A stretch of DNA of 64,000 nucleotides, taken from assembly GCA_945829225.1 (NCBI GenBank), contig CALZTY010000001.1, forward strand, positions 1 to 64,000, written 5' to 3'. How positions within the stretch are numbered: the first letter of the stretch is position 1; each line of letters opens with the position of its first letter. The notes under the pieces were generated by a model. The model had not been told where the DNA came from, did no database searches, and was given only the letters and a program-made list of their open reading frames with translations. The stretch comes from an uncultured Bacteroidales bacterium (GTDB lineage Bacteria; Bacteroidota; Bacteroidia; Bacteroidales; Muribaculaceae). Shown one piece after another: positions 8,106 through 15,196 of this stretch. The translations under genes were made by a program, and so were the position numbers.

Positions 8106-9158
8106 ATGAAACGCATCAATGGATTGTTTGAAAAGGTGATTGCCATGGACAATTTGCGCCTGGCGGATGCGAATGCACGCAAGTGCAAGGCGCATTCATA
8201 CGGCGTGCGTGTACATGACCGCCGCCGTGAACAAAACATCCAGGATTTGCACGATGCGTTGGCCAATAAATCATTCCGCACATCCCATTACACAACATTC
8301 ATCATCCGCGAACCCAAGGAACGTGTAATTTATCGCCTTCCGTATTATCCCGACCGCATATTGCATCACGCCGTGATGAACGTGGTTGAACCGATATGGA
8401 TTGCGACCATGAACACCCACACATATTCGTGTATTAAAAAGCGCGGCATCCACAAATGCGCCCAGGATGTTCGCCGTTCCTTGCGTGATGACCCCGAAGG
8501 TACGAAATATTGTCTAAAAATTGACATCCGCAAATTTTATCCATCCATTGACCACGGCGTGTTGAAAACCATAATCCGCCGTAAAATCAAGGATAAGGAT
8601 TTGTTGTGGTTGTTGGATGAAATAATTGACTCCGTGGATGCCAACCCGAACAACACGCCAGGCGTTGGCATACCGATTGGCAATTACCTTTCACAATTTT
8701 TCGCCAATATGATGTTGGCGTATTTCGACCATTGGATTGTTGAATCCAAACGTGTGAAGCATTATTTCCGATATGCCGATGACATCGTTATTTTCGGCGC
8801 ATCGAAATCGGAATTGCACGCATTGTTGGTTGAAATGCGTTCGGAATTATCCAAACTGAAATTGAAGGTGAAGCGCAATTACCAGGTTTTCCCCGTTGAT
8901 GCACGCGGGGTGGATTTCGTGGGTTATGTGTTCCGCCATACGCACACAAGGTTGCGTAAATCAATTAAACAAAATCTTTGCCGCCGGGTGGCGAAGATAG
9001 CGAAGCAATCAACACCGCCATCACCGAAGGAAATGCGACAACAAATTGCATCCTGGTGGGGATGGTGCAAATATTGCAACGCCGCGAACCTTATCAACAA
9101 ATTACAAAAACGTTTACCGTATGAACTTACTTTCAAAAAATCCAAACGCGCATTATGA
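8106..9158 (+). CDS. DGR reverse transcriptase
   Basis: A 350-residue reverse transcriptase that copies the template RNA with errors at adenines and supplies the DNA used to overwrite the variable repeat. Visible motifs are the LKIDIRKFYPSIDH palm motif with the first catalytic Asp, the IPIGNYLSQ segment, and YFRYADDIVIF with the YADD catalytic pair. The [ILV]GxxxSQ form is the known DGR signature; group II intron and retron enzymes usually have QGxxxSP-like forms. A basic C-terminal thumb follows (QNLCRRVAKIAKQ). No maturase or endonuclease domain is present, and 350 residues is normal for the family. It sits directly downstream of the template repeat. Confidence 0.95.
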   Translation: MKRINGLFEKVIAMDNLRLADANARKCKAHSYGVRVHDRRREQNIQDLHDALANKSFRTSHYTTFIIREPKERVIYRLPYYPDRILHHAVMNVVEPIWIATMNTHTYSCIKKRGIHKCAQDVRRSLRDDPEGTKYCLKIDIRKFYPSIDHGVLKTIIRRKIKDKDLLWLLDEIIDSVDANPNNTPGVGIPIGNYLSQFFANMMLAYFDHWIVESKRVKHYFRYADDIVIFGASKSELHALLVEMRSELSKLKLKVKRNYQVFPVDARGVDFVGYVFRHTHTRLRKSIKQNLCRRVAKIAKQSTPPSPKEMRQQIASWWGWCKYCNAANLINKLQKRLPYELTFKKSKRAL

Positions 9159-9504
9159 CATGGCGCATGGCCGACCCCTGGCCATTGAACATGACCGTGA
9201 CGGAAGCCACATCATCCGTTTCAACATCGAACCCGAAATGGGTGTGAAGGAGGGTGAAACCCAGGAAACACAAATCGGATGGCAATGCCAGGAAATCCGC
9301 ATTTGGGATAAACCCACCCGTGCCAACATCAAGAAGGCCATCATCCGCCATTATGTTGACGAATGCGATGAATTTGCGGTTGTCAACGATTACAACAAGC
9401 ATGTGCTTGGCGTGGTGTCGGATGAATCCGCCGTGGCCAAATACGTTGATTTCCTCAATTTCACCGAGGATGTGTCAACCATAATCAATTCAATAATTAA
9501 CTAA
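9121..9504 (+). CDS. Small phage protein overlapping the reverse transcriptase
   Basis: A 127-residue protein in another frame, overlapping the 3' end of the reverse transcriptase by 38 bases. An in-frame ATG at 9160, one base after the transcriptase stop, is a second possible start. I do not recognise a family. The sequence is acidic with alternating strands and helices (SHIIRFNIEPEMGVK; ANIKKAIIRHYVDECDE). DGRs often have an accessory Avd protein, a small basic four-helix bundle. This protein is neither clearly basic nor all-helical, so I do not call it Avd. Confidence 0.6.
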   Translation: MNLLSKNPNAHYDMAHGRPLAIEHDRDGSHIIRFNIEPEMGVKEGETQETQIGWQCQEIRIWDKPTRANIKKAIIRHYVDECDEFAVVNDYNKHVLGVVSDESAVAKYVDFLNFTEDVSTIINSIIN

Positions 9505-9518
9505 AAACACGAACAACC

Positions 9519-9905
9519 TTGGCAAGATTTGGTGACCTCGGCATCCGTGCCGATTGTATTATTGGAAAAGGCATTGATTTTGATGAACTATTCGACCGCC
9601 GCATCGTGGTTGAAAAGGTCAAAATCGAATCATCCAAATTCACGGGTAAAAATCAATCGGGATTGCGGATGCAAATGCAAATTGTGTTGGCGAAATTCAA
9701 TGATGAACCCGATGCCCTTGGCGATTATTTCATCAAAAACGATGATGGAACGCCAAAGGGCGAACGCCGTTGTGCGTTCACGGGTTCGGATATATTGATT
9801 GAAACCATGCAAACCGCAATGGAGCAATGCCGCACCAATGGCGTGGAATTGTTCCCGATGGACACCACAATCGTCAAGGTTGGGAAATGTTTTAATTTCA
9901 CGTGA
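9519..9905 (+). CDS. Small phage protein of unknown function
   Basis: A 128-residue protein starting with TTG at 9519 (MARFGDLGIRADCIIGKGID). No family recognised. It has mixed charge and looks like a compact alpha/beta domain, including a KVKIESSKF strand with a GLRMQMQIVLAKF strand, and SDILIETMQTAMEQCR as a helix. It overlaps the next gene by four bases (GTGA), which indicates translational coupling with the lysis-side genes. The function cannot be inferred. Confidence 0.55.
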   Translation: MARFGDLGIRADCIIGKGIDFDELFDRRIVVEKVKIESSKFTGKNQSGLRMQMQIVLAKFNDEPDALGDYFIKNDDGTPKGERRCAFTGSDILIETMQTAMEQCRTNGVELFPMDTTIVKVGKCFNFT

Positions 9906-10522
9906 TTATGGAAGCACTCTCGTATTTGCCCGCGATAATCAGTGCAATCGGAACGATAATCGCCGCGTGGTTCGCATATAACCAATATGCTAAAAACAAA
10001 ATCACGGATTTGAAGGTGGAACAAATGCAAGCCGACCTGGCGGAAAAGAAAAAACGCCGCGCCGACAATTCCGCCCTCGTTCATGGTGAATTGTGGAACG
10101 TGTTGCACGAATTGAACGCCGACCGCGTTTATATCGTGCAACCGCATCCCCTTGGCAACGAATCCATGCTATCGGTTTATTTTGAATCGAAACGCAAGGG
10201 CGTTGAATCCATGAAACCGCACATCCAACGATTGAAAATGTGTGACGTGGCCAAATTTTGCGCCGAACTGACAAGGAACCTTTACATGTCAATCAATGAC
10301 ATTGATGGCCAGGTTGCCGACCGCCGCGCAAAGGCGTTGCTTTCGTCATGCGGCACGCACCAGGTGATTATAAAACGATTGTCGGATTCAACGCACGATT
10401 GGGTTGGTTCGATATTTTGCGAATTTACCCATAAAACGCCGATTGATGACGTGTCCGCGCACGCCATTTTGCACGAAGCGGCCACAAATATCCAATACAT
10501 CATCCCACCCTTTATTGATTGA
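9902..10522 (+). CDS. Phage membrane protein, lysis-cassette position
   Basis: A 206-residue protein with one N-terminal hydrophobic segment (SYLPAIISAIGTIIAAWFAY) followed by a charged helix and a soluble domain containing several His and Cys residues. Start GTG at 9902 overlaps the previous stop; ATG at 9908 is equally possible. It lies three bases before the endolysin gene, where a holin or pinholin is expected, but a single segment with a 170-residue soluble tail is unlike classical holins. The call is therefore membrane protein in a lysis operon; a holin role is only a hypothesis. Confidence 0.6.
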   Translation: MIMEALSYLPAIISAIGTIIAAWFAYNQYAKNKITDLKVEQMQADLAEKKKRRADNSALVHGELWNVLHELNADRVYIVQPHPLGNESMLSVYFESKRKGVESMKPHIQRLKMCDVAKFCAELTRNLYMSINDIDGQVADRRAKALLSSCGTHQVIIKRLSDSTHDWVGSIFCEFTHKTPIDDVSAHAILHEAATNIQYIIPPFID

Positions 10523-10525
10523 ACC

Positions 10526-11029
10526 ATGGCAAACGCAAATGAATTAAAACCGTTCATCCTTCGATGGGAGGGCGGGTTCGCCGATGTCCCAGGTGACCAC
10601 GGCGGCGCAACAAACAAAGGTGTGACCATCGGCACGTTCCGCACCTTCTTCGGCCAGGATAAAACCGTGGCCGATTTGAAGGCGTTGACCGATGCCCAAT
10701 GGATGCACGTGTTCACGAAAGGTTTTTGGAATCCATGCCACGGCGATGAAATCCAAAACCAATCGTTGGCCAACATCATCGTTGATTGGGCGTGGGGAAG
10801 CGGCACAATCAATGCCATCAAACGTGTGCAAACGGCCATCGGCGTGAAATCCGATGGCGTTGTTGGCGCAATCACGTTGGGCAAACTGAATGCCGAGCCG
10901 CATTGGTGTTTCGACCGCATCAAGGCCGCACGCCGCAATTTTTTGGTGGCCATCGCCCAAAAGCCGAACCAATCGAAATTTTTGAAAGGTTGGATGAACC
11001 GATTAAACGCAATCACCTGGCATGAATAA
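10526..11029 (+). CDS. Phage endolysin, GH108-type muramidase
   Basis: A 167-residue protein that should cut the glycan strands of peptidoglycan. The N-terminal WEGGFADVPGDHGGATNKGV segment matches the GH108 (N-acetylmuramidase) pattern EGG...D.GG.TN.G, and Glu15 in EGG is the expected catalytic residue. The C-terminal half (IKRVQTAIGVKSDGVVGAIT) resembles the peptidoglycan-binding domain usually paired with it. Length is normal. There is no signal peptide, so release needs a holin or the membrane protein upstream. It overlaps the spanin-like gene by eight bases. Confidence 0.9.
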   Translation: MANANELKPFILRWEGGFADVPGDHGGATNKGVTIGTFRTFFGQDKTVADLKALTDAQWMHVFTKGFWNPCHGDEIQNQSLANIIVDWAWGSGTINAIKRVQTAIGVKSDGVVGAITLGKLNAEPHWCFDRIKAARRNFLVAIAQKPNQSKFLKGWMNRLNAITWHE

Positions 11030-11609
11030 CATCAAACACATGTTCATGGTGGCCATCCTCGCCGTCATCCTGGCGGGTTGTGGTTCGCAACGGAAAGTTG
11101 TGACACAATCCGCCATAACGGATGAATTTGCAATGCAATTGCTCCGCAAGGTTGATTCAATTGCATCGCAAAAAACGATTGTGGCCACAATGGCCGTGGA
11201 CAAAGAAGCGGCCATGTACACGGAAATCGTGTTCACACCCGTGGACACCGCCGTTGATGTTCAGCCGCCCGAAATCATCATTGATGGCAAGGATGGCATC
11301 CATGTCAAGGGCGGGAGCGTTCAATCAATCCGCCAATATTCGACCGACACCCAAAAAACCGAGGTGCAACACCAGGAAACCGAAACAACGGCATCCGTTG
11401 CCAGGGTGGACACGTTGGCCGTTACCCAGGAACACGAAGCGGTGGTGAAGGAAAAAGCCGCCGCCGACCCGTACCGATGGCGATATATATGGCGCATCGT
11501 TGCAACCCTGGTTGGCGTGGCCTTGGTGGTGTTGATTGTGATATTCCGCAAGAAGGTTGCGGGTTGGATGAAGAATTTCATCGGAATTTTTGCCCGCATA
11601 TTCAAATAA
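11022..11609 (+). CDS. Lipoprotein with C-terminal membrane anchor, unimolecular-spanin candidate
   Basis: A 195-residue protein with a lipoprotein signal (MFMVAILAVILAGC, lipid Cys20) at one end and one transmembrane helix at the other (about residues 157-175, IVATLVGVALVVLIVIF) followed by a basic tail. The middle is polar, with a Gln/Glu/Thr-rich stretch. This topology, outer membrane through the lipid and inner membrane through the C-terminal helix, is that of unimolecular spanins such as phage T1 gp11, which fuse the two membranes in the last step of lysis. It is the last phage gene and directly follows the endolysin. Confidence 0.75.
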   Translation: MNNIKHMFMVAILAVILAGCGSQRKVVTQSAITDEFAMQLLRKVDSIASQKTIVATMAVDKEAAMYTEIVFTPVDTAVDVQPPEIIIDGKDGIHVKGGSVQSIRQYSTDTQKTEVQHQETETTASVARVDTLAVTQEHEAVVKEKAAADPYRWRYIWRIVATLVGVALVVLIVIFRKKVAGWMKNFIGIFARIFK

Positions 11610-11617
11610 ATGCGTAA

Positions 11618-11662
11618 CATTGCACACATCATTGTTGCGAGCCATCCCAGGATGGTGCAATG
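11618..11662 (+). other. Nested inverted repeats after the phage operon
   Basis: CATTGCAC (11618-11625) pairs with GTGCAATG (11655-11662), and inside it CCATCC (11642-11647) pairs with GGATGG (11650-11655); the two stems share base 11655. It follows the last phage gene and precedes the terminator. It may be a processed RNA 3' end or a protein site; nothing more can be said. Confidence 0.4.
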
Positions 11663-11667
11663 ATTCG

Positions 11668-11700
11668 GGAACGCCTGGCAAATTTGTCGGCGTTCCTTTG
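11668..11700 (+). terminator. Rho-independent terminator of the phage operon
   Basis: GGAACGCC (11668-11675) and GGCGTTCC (11689-11696) form a perfect eight-pair stem followed by CTTTGTTAT. It lies 58 bases after the last phage stop codon. Confidence 0.7.
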
Positions 11701-11705
11701 TTATA

Positions 11706-11791
11706 TGTACACGGCAAAAATGGCCGTTGAACGCAAAAAAACACCCGAAATCGTGTGAAATCGGGTGTTTTCGTGTACAAATCCGTGTACA
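11706..11791. repeat. CGTGTACA repeats beside the attachment site
   Basis: TGTACACG (11706-11713) and two direct copies of its reverse complement, CGTGTACA, at 11772-11779 and 11784-11791. They sit 35-120 bases inside the prophage from the tRNA 3' end, where phage integrases bind arm-type sites. This role is inferred from position and repetition. Confidence 0.4.
11735..11773. terminator. Bidirectional hairpin terminator
   Basis: AAAAACACCCGA and TCGGGTGTTTT pair around a 12-base loop, with an A tract before and a T tract after the stem. It can stop transcription from both directions: phage genes from the left and the tRNA gene from the right. Confidence 0.75.
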
Positions 11792-11825
11792 TACAACGTA
11801 AATCGTTGATTTTCACGGTGGGTTG

Positions 11826-11910
11826 CGGAGAGAGAGGGATTCGAACCCCCGGAGGTGTGACCCTCAACGGTTTTCAAGACCGCCGCAATCGACCACTCTG
11901 CCATCTCTCC
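11826..11910 (-). tRNA. tRNA-Ser (TGA anticodon); likely prophage attachment site
   Basis: On the minus strand this is an 85-base tRNA with a 7-pair acceptor stem (GGAGAGA/TCTCTCC), G discriminator, anticodon loop CTTGAAA (anticodon TGA), a long class II variable arm (GAGG/CCTC) and T loop TTCGAAT. CCA is not encoded. Its 3' end faces the prophage, and phage-type sequence begins immediately beyond it, the usual arrangement when a phage integrates into the 3' part of a tRNA gene and restores it. Confidence 0.95.
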
Positions 11911-11996
11911 GGTTGTGTGGGTGGTTTTGCGTGTGCAAAGGTACGGCTTTATTTGGTTTTGTGCAATAGTTTGCGGATTTTTTTGCGAAAGAATTT

Positions 11997-12557
11997 TCAG
12001 TTGTCGGGGTTGAGGATGAAGTCGGCTTCGTCGGCGAGCATTGTTGCGAGGGCAGAGAGGGGATTGGGGCGAGCGAGCTCGGCAGCGGCGGCAGCAGCGG
12101 CATCGGCGGGGCATCGCGACACAATATTCATATATAGGCGCAGCCCGGTGTAGCGCCGCAAGGGCTGGTCGGAGGCGACTAATTCGGCAGCCAATTGTGG
12201 GGCGAAGTCGGTGTATTTGAGGAGTTTGAAGCATAGGATGTCGGCGTCCTCGCTCCAGCGGACGTTGTCGGTGACGAGGGCGCGAGCGCGGTCGATGGAG
12301 AGGGAGTCGGTGGGGAATAGCATGGCAGCGATGAGGTTGCTCTCGCGGAGGGAGTTGTCGCGCCAGAGTGTTTCAGCCATATCGGTGTCCGGGGCGAATT
12401 GGCGAGCGATGTCGACCATCTGGGGGAGGGAGACGCCGAAGATGAGGCGGTAGGGGCAGCCGGCGCGCCGGAGAGAGTCGGCTACGATGCCGTTGCGCAT
12501 GGCATATAGCGAGCGCTTGAGTTGCTGCATGGGTGAGAAGTGCTGAGGTTCGGTCAT
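11997..12557 (-). CDS. HEAT-like helical protein, possibly DNA-alkylation-repair-like
   Basis: A 186-residue, almost all-helical protein. The segment RNGIVADSLRRAGCPYRLIFGVSLPQMVDIARQ, continuing into a conserved-looking TLWRDNSLRESNLIAAMLFP, resembles the HEAT repeats of AlkD-type DNA glycosylases, but I cannot confirm catalytic residues. A run of alanines lies near the C-terminus. Its ATG overlaps the surE stop codon (ATGA), so it is translated with surE. The function remains unproven; a structural HEAT protein is the alternative. Confidence 0.65.
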   Translation of the reverse strand: MTEPQHFSPMQQLKRSLYAMRNGIVADSLRRAGCPYRLIFGVSLPQMVDIARQFAPDTDMAETLWRDNSLRESNLIAAMLFPTDSLSIDRARALVTDNVRWSEDADILCFKLLKYTDFAPQLAAELVASDQPLRRYTGLRLYMNIVSRCPADAAAAAAAELARPNPLSALATMLADEADFILNPDN

Positions 12558-13324
12558 CGGTCGAAGCGCTTGGAAGTTGTTGATATATAATTCATTGCAG
12601 TCATATCGCCGCGGACGGGTACCACGGAGATGTAGTTGCGGTTGAGCCAATACTCGTCGGTGTCGGTGGCATCGGGTTCTTCGTTGACGAAGCGTCCGGT
12701 GAGCCAGAAGAAGGGGTTGCCCATGGGGTCGGTGTATCGGTCGTATTCGTCGGTCCAATGCCCGCGGGCGGCACGGCAAGCGCGGACGCCGAGAGGTGCT
12801 TCGCGGGCGGGCATATTGACATTGAGACAGATGCCGGCAGGGAGGGGCTCGGTGAGGAGGTCTGCGACTATATCCTTGATAAACGGCATTGTAGCCGAGA
12901 AATCGGCGTCGAGCGAGTGGTTGAGGATGGAGAAGCCACAGGAGGTGATGCCGTAGGTGCAGCCCTCGAGGACGGCGCCCATGGTGCCCGAGTAGATGAC
13001 GTTGCACCCCGAGTTGGAGCCGTGGTTAATGCCGGCGAGGACGAGGGTGGGGCGACGTGGAACAATCGCCGACATGGCGAGTTTGACGCAGTCGACCGGG
13101 GTGCCGCCGATGGAGAATAGGCGAGCGCCGCGGTAGTCGTCGTGAGCGCGGATGAACAGCGGACGTCCGACCGTGATAGCCGAGGACTGTCCCGAGTGTT
13201 GCTCGGCGGGCGCAACTACAATAATATCAGCGTCTTGGGGTAGGCAATCAACGAGGCGGAGCAAGCCCGGGGCGGCGATGCTATCGTCGTTGGTGACCAA
13301 GATGAGAGGGCGTGGTTCTATCAT
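12554..13324 (-). CDS. surE: 5'-nucleotidase SurE
   Basis: A 256-residue metal-dependent nucleoside 5'-monophosphate phosphatase. The N-terminus has the hallmark LILVTNDDSIAAPGL, with the two Asp that bind the metal, followed by VVAPAEQHSGQSSAIT and GTPVDCVKLA. GINHGSNSGCNVIYSGTMGA is the central family signature. Length is typical. The start ATG at 13324 was chosen because it begins the first conserved strand and lies shortly after a promoter (-7 element at 13356-13363). It is the first gene of a two-gene operon. Confidence 0.95.
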   Translation of the reverse strand: MIEPRPLILVTNDDSIAAPGLLRLVDCLPQDADIIVVAPAEQHSGQSSAITVGRPLFIRAHDDYRGARLFSIGGTPVDCVKLAMSAIVPRRPTLVLAGINHGSNSGCNVIYSGTMGAVLEGCTYGITSCGFSILNHSLDADFSATMPFIKDIVADLLTEPLPAGICLNVNMPAREAPLGVRACRAARGHWTDEYDRYTDPMGNPFFWLTGRFVNEEPDATDTDEYWLNRNYISVVPVRGDMTAMNYISTTSKRFDR

Positions 13325-13355
13325 AATAATTTGCTTTTCTATAGTTTTGGAATGG

Positions 13356-13363
13356 CAAAGGTA
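13356..13363 (-). promoter_or_regulatory. surE promoter -7 element
   Basis: Minus-strand TACCTTTG, an exact match to TAnnTTTG, 32 bases upstream of the surE start. No clear -33 TTTG was found. Confidence 0.55.
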
Positions 13364-13427
13364 AGCATAAAAGATGAGATAATTATACAGAGTTATGAAC
13401 ATTTTATATATTTTTCGTGGAACATTG

Positions 13428-13460
13428 TTTTGGAAATCAGTAAAAAATTTGTTACTTTGC
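13428..13460 (+). promoter_or_regulatory. parA promoter
   Basis: TTTTGG at 13428-13433 and TTACTTTGC at 13452-13460 resemble the Bacteroidetes -33 and -7 elements at about 20-base spacing, 28 bases before the parA start. Confidence 0.55.
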
Positions 13461-13487
13461 ACGAACTTTAAAAAAACCACAACGCCA

Positions 13488-14270
13488 ATGGGCAAAATAA
13501 TCGCAATAGCAAATCAAAAGGGAGGCGTGGGCAAAACGACGACAACGATCAATCTCGCCGCGTCCCTGGCAACCGAAGGAAAGAAAGTGTTGATTGTTGA
13601 TGCCGACCCGCAGGCAAATGCCACATCGGGCTATGGTATCGACCCGCGCAGTATGACCTCGTCGATATACGAATGTCTGGTCGACGGGTATCCTGTCGAC
13701 GGGTCGCAAGTATCGACATGTATCAAGGGGCTTGACTTATTGGGTTCGCGCATCGACCTCGCCGGTGCCGAATTGGAACTAATCAATCGCGAGCATCGCG
13801 AGCGCGTGCTGGGCGAGTTGCTCAAGCCGGTGCGCGACAAATATGACTACATACTCATCGACTGCTCGCCGTCGTTGGGCTTGATAACCGTCAATGCGCT
13901 CACCGCCGCCGACTCTGTGATCATCCCGGTGCAAGCCGAGTACTTCGCATTGGAGGGCATCAGTAAGTTGCTGAATACCATACGCATCATCAAGTCGCGC
14001 CTCAATCCGTCGCTGGAGATAGAGGGCTTCCTGCTCACCATGTACGACGCGCGTCTGCGCCTTGCCAATCAAATATATGAGGAACTGAAGGGTCACTTCG
14101 CCGACATGGTGTTTGACACGGTGATACCGCGCAATATCCGCTTGAGCGAGGCGCCGAGCCACGGCATCCCGGTGTTGCTGTACGACCCCGACTCGCGAGG
14201 CGCTACATCACACAACTTGTTGGCACGCGAAATCATCACCAAGCACAAGGCTCGCCACCGTAATAGTTAA
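13488..14270 (+). CDS. parA: Chromosome-partitioning ATPase ParA
   Basis: A 260-residue deviant Walker-type ATPase. [16 protein letters not shown] carries the signature Lys11 and P-loop Lys16; the A' motif is [10 protein letters not shown] and the Walker B segment is [18 protein letters not shown]. It binds nucleoid DNA in its ATP state and is displaced by ParB at parS to segregate the origin. ATG at 13488 was chosen over an upstream in-frame start because the P-loop then sits at the normal position. parB follows after 20 bases, as in most bacteria. Confidence 0.96.
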   Translation: MGKIIAIANQKGGVGKTTTTINLAASLATEGKKVLIVDADPQANATSGYGIDPRSMTSSIYECLVDGYPVDGSQVSTCIKGLDLLGSRIDLAGAELELINREHRERVLGELLKPVRDKYDYILIDCSPSLGLITVNALTAADSVIIPVQAEYFALEGISKLLNTIRIIKSRLNPSLEIEGFLLTMYDARLRLANQIYEELKGHFADMVFDTVIPRNIRLSEAPSHGIPVLLYDPDSRGATSHNLLAREIITKHKARHRNS

Positions 14271-14290
14271 AAAAAGCATAAAAATAAGCC

Positions 14291-15196
14291 ATGTCAGCAT
14301 CATATAACAAACGCAATGCACTGGGTCGCGGCTTGGACTCGCTCATCTCAATGGACGATGTGCCGGCACGCGGCTCGTCAGCCATCAACGAGATACCGCT
14401 CGACCGTATCACCGCCAATCCCGACCAGCCGCGCCGCACCTTCGACGACGAGGCGTTGGAGGAGTTGGCGACCTCCATCCGCGAGTTGGGCATTATCCAG
14501 CCCCTGTCGCTGCGCAAGACCGGTCCGGACAGTTACCAAATCATCGCCGGCGAGCGCCGCTATCGCGCCGCGATGCTCGCGGGCTTGCAGTCGGTTCCAG
14601 CCTATATCCGCACCGCCAACGATGCCGAGCTCACCGAGATGGCTCTCATCGAGAATATCCAGCGTGAGGACCTCAACGCCATCGAAATCGCGCTTACCTT
14701 CCGCAAACTCATTGACCAATACAACCTCACGCAGGAGCGCCTGAGCGAGCGCATCGGCAAGAAACGCGCCACGGTGGCAAACTTCCTGCGCCTGTTGCGC
14801 TTGCCGGCAGAGGTGCAATTGGGCTTGCGCGACAAGCGCCTCGATATGGGACATGCCCGGGCCCTGCTCACCATCGCCGATCCGGCTCTGCAACTTAAAT
14901 TATATAATGAGATAATCCGCAACGGGCTGTCTGTGCGACGCGTCGAGGAACTCGCCAAGGCATATAGCGCCGGCGAGACAGCGACACCTGCCGGTAAGAG
15001 CAAGCCGGCGACCACCTCGCGCTACTCGGCAGGCGACTTCGACTTGCTGAAGAAACACCTGTCGGCGGCATTCAACACCTCGGTCGGCTTCAAATGCGAT
15101 GCCGGCGGCAAGGGCAAGATAACCTTCTCCTTTGCCAACGATGACGAATTGGAGCGTCTCATTTCACTATTTGATACCTTGAATACCCACCGTTGA
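14291..15196 (+). CDS. parB: Chromosome-partitioning protein ParB
   Basis: A 301-residue parS-binding CTPase. The N-terminus has NALGRGLDSLI, the ParA-contact segment. GERRYR (residues 87-92) and ENIQRE (121-126) are the CTP-binding boxes, and LTQERLSERIGKKRATVANF (from residue 146) is the helix-turn-helix. The C-terminal ~60 residues (GDFDLLKKHLSAAF onward) are the dimerisation part. It forms an operon with parA, and its stop overlaps the TTG start of the next gene. Confidence 0.96.
   Translation: MSASYNKRNALGRGLDSLISMDDVPARGSSAINEIPLDRITANPDQPRRTFDDEALEELATSIRELGIIQPLSLRKTGPDSYQIIAGERRYRAAMLAGLQSVPAYIRTANDAELTEMALIENIQREDLNAIEIALTFRKLIDQYNLTQERLSERIGKKRATVANFLRLLRLPAEVQLGLRDKRLDMGHARALLTIADPALQLKLYNEIIRNGLSVRRVEELAKAYSAGETATPAGKSKPATTSRYSAGDFDLLKKHLSAAFNTSVGFKCDAGGKGKITFSFANDDELERLISLFDTLNTHR

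Noticed and set aside
8106..9158. Retron or group II intron reverse transcriptase
   Set aside because: The IGxxxSQ signature, the adjacent TR/VR pair and the lack of maturase domain point to a DGR. No msr/msd-type inverted repeats were seen.
11610..11758. Tiny reading frames (17-18 codons) after the spanin gene
   Set aside because: Too short, without leader sequences, and lying over inverted repeats and terminators. They are not likely genes.
12636..13120. Plus-strand open frames over surE
   Set aside because: They oppose a clearly recognised gene and have high-GC, repetitive composition typical of antisense shadows.
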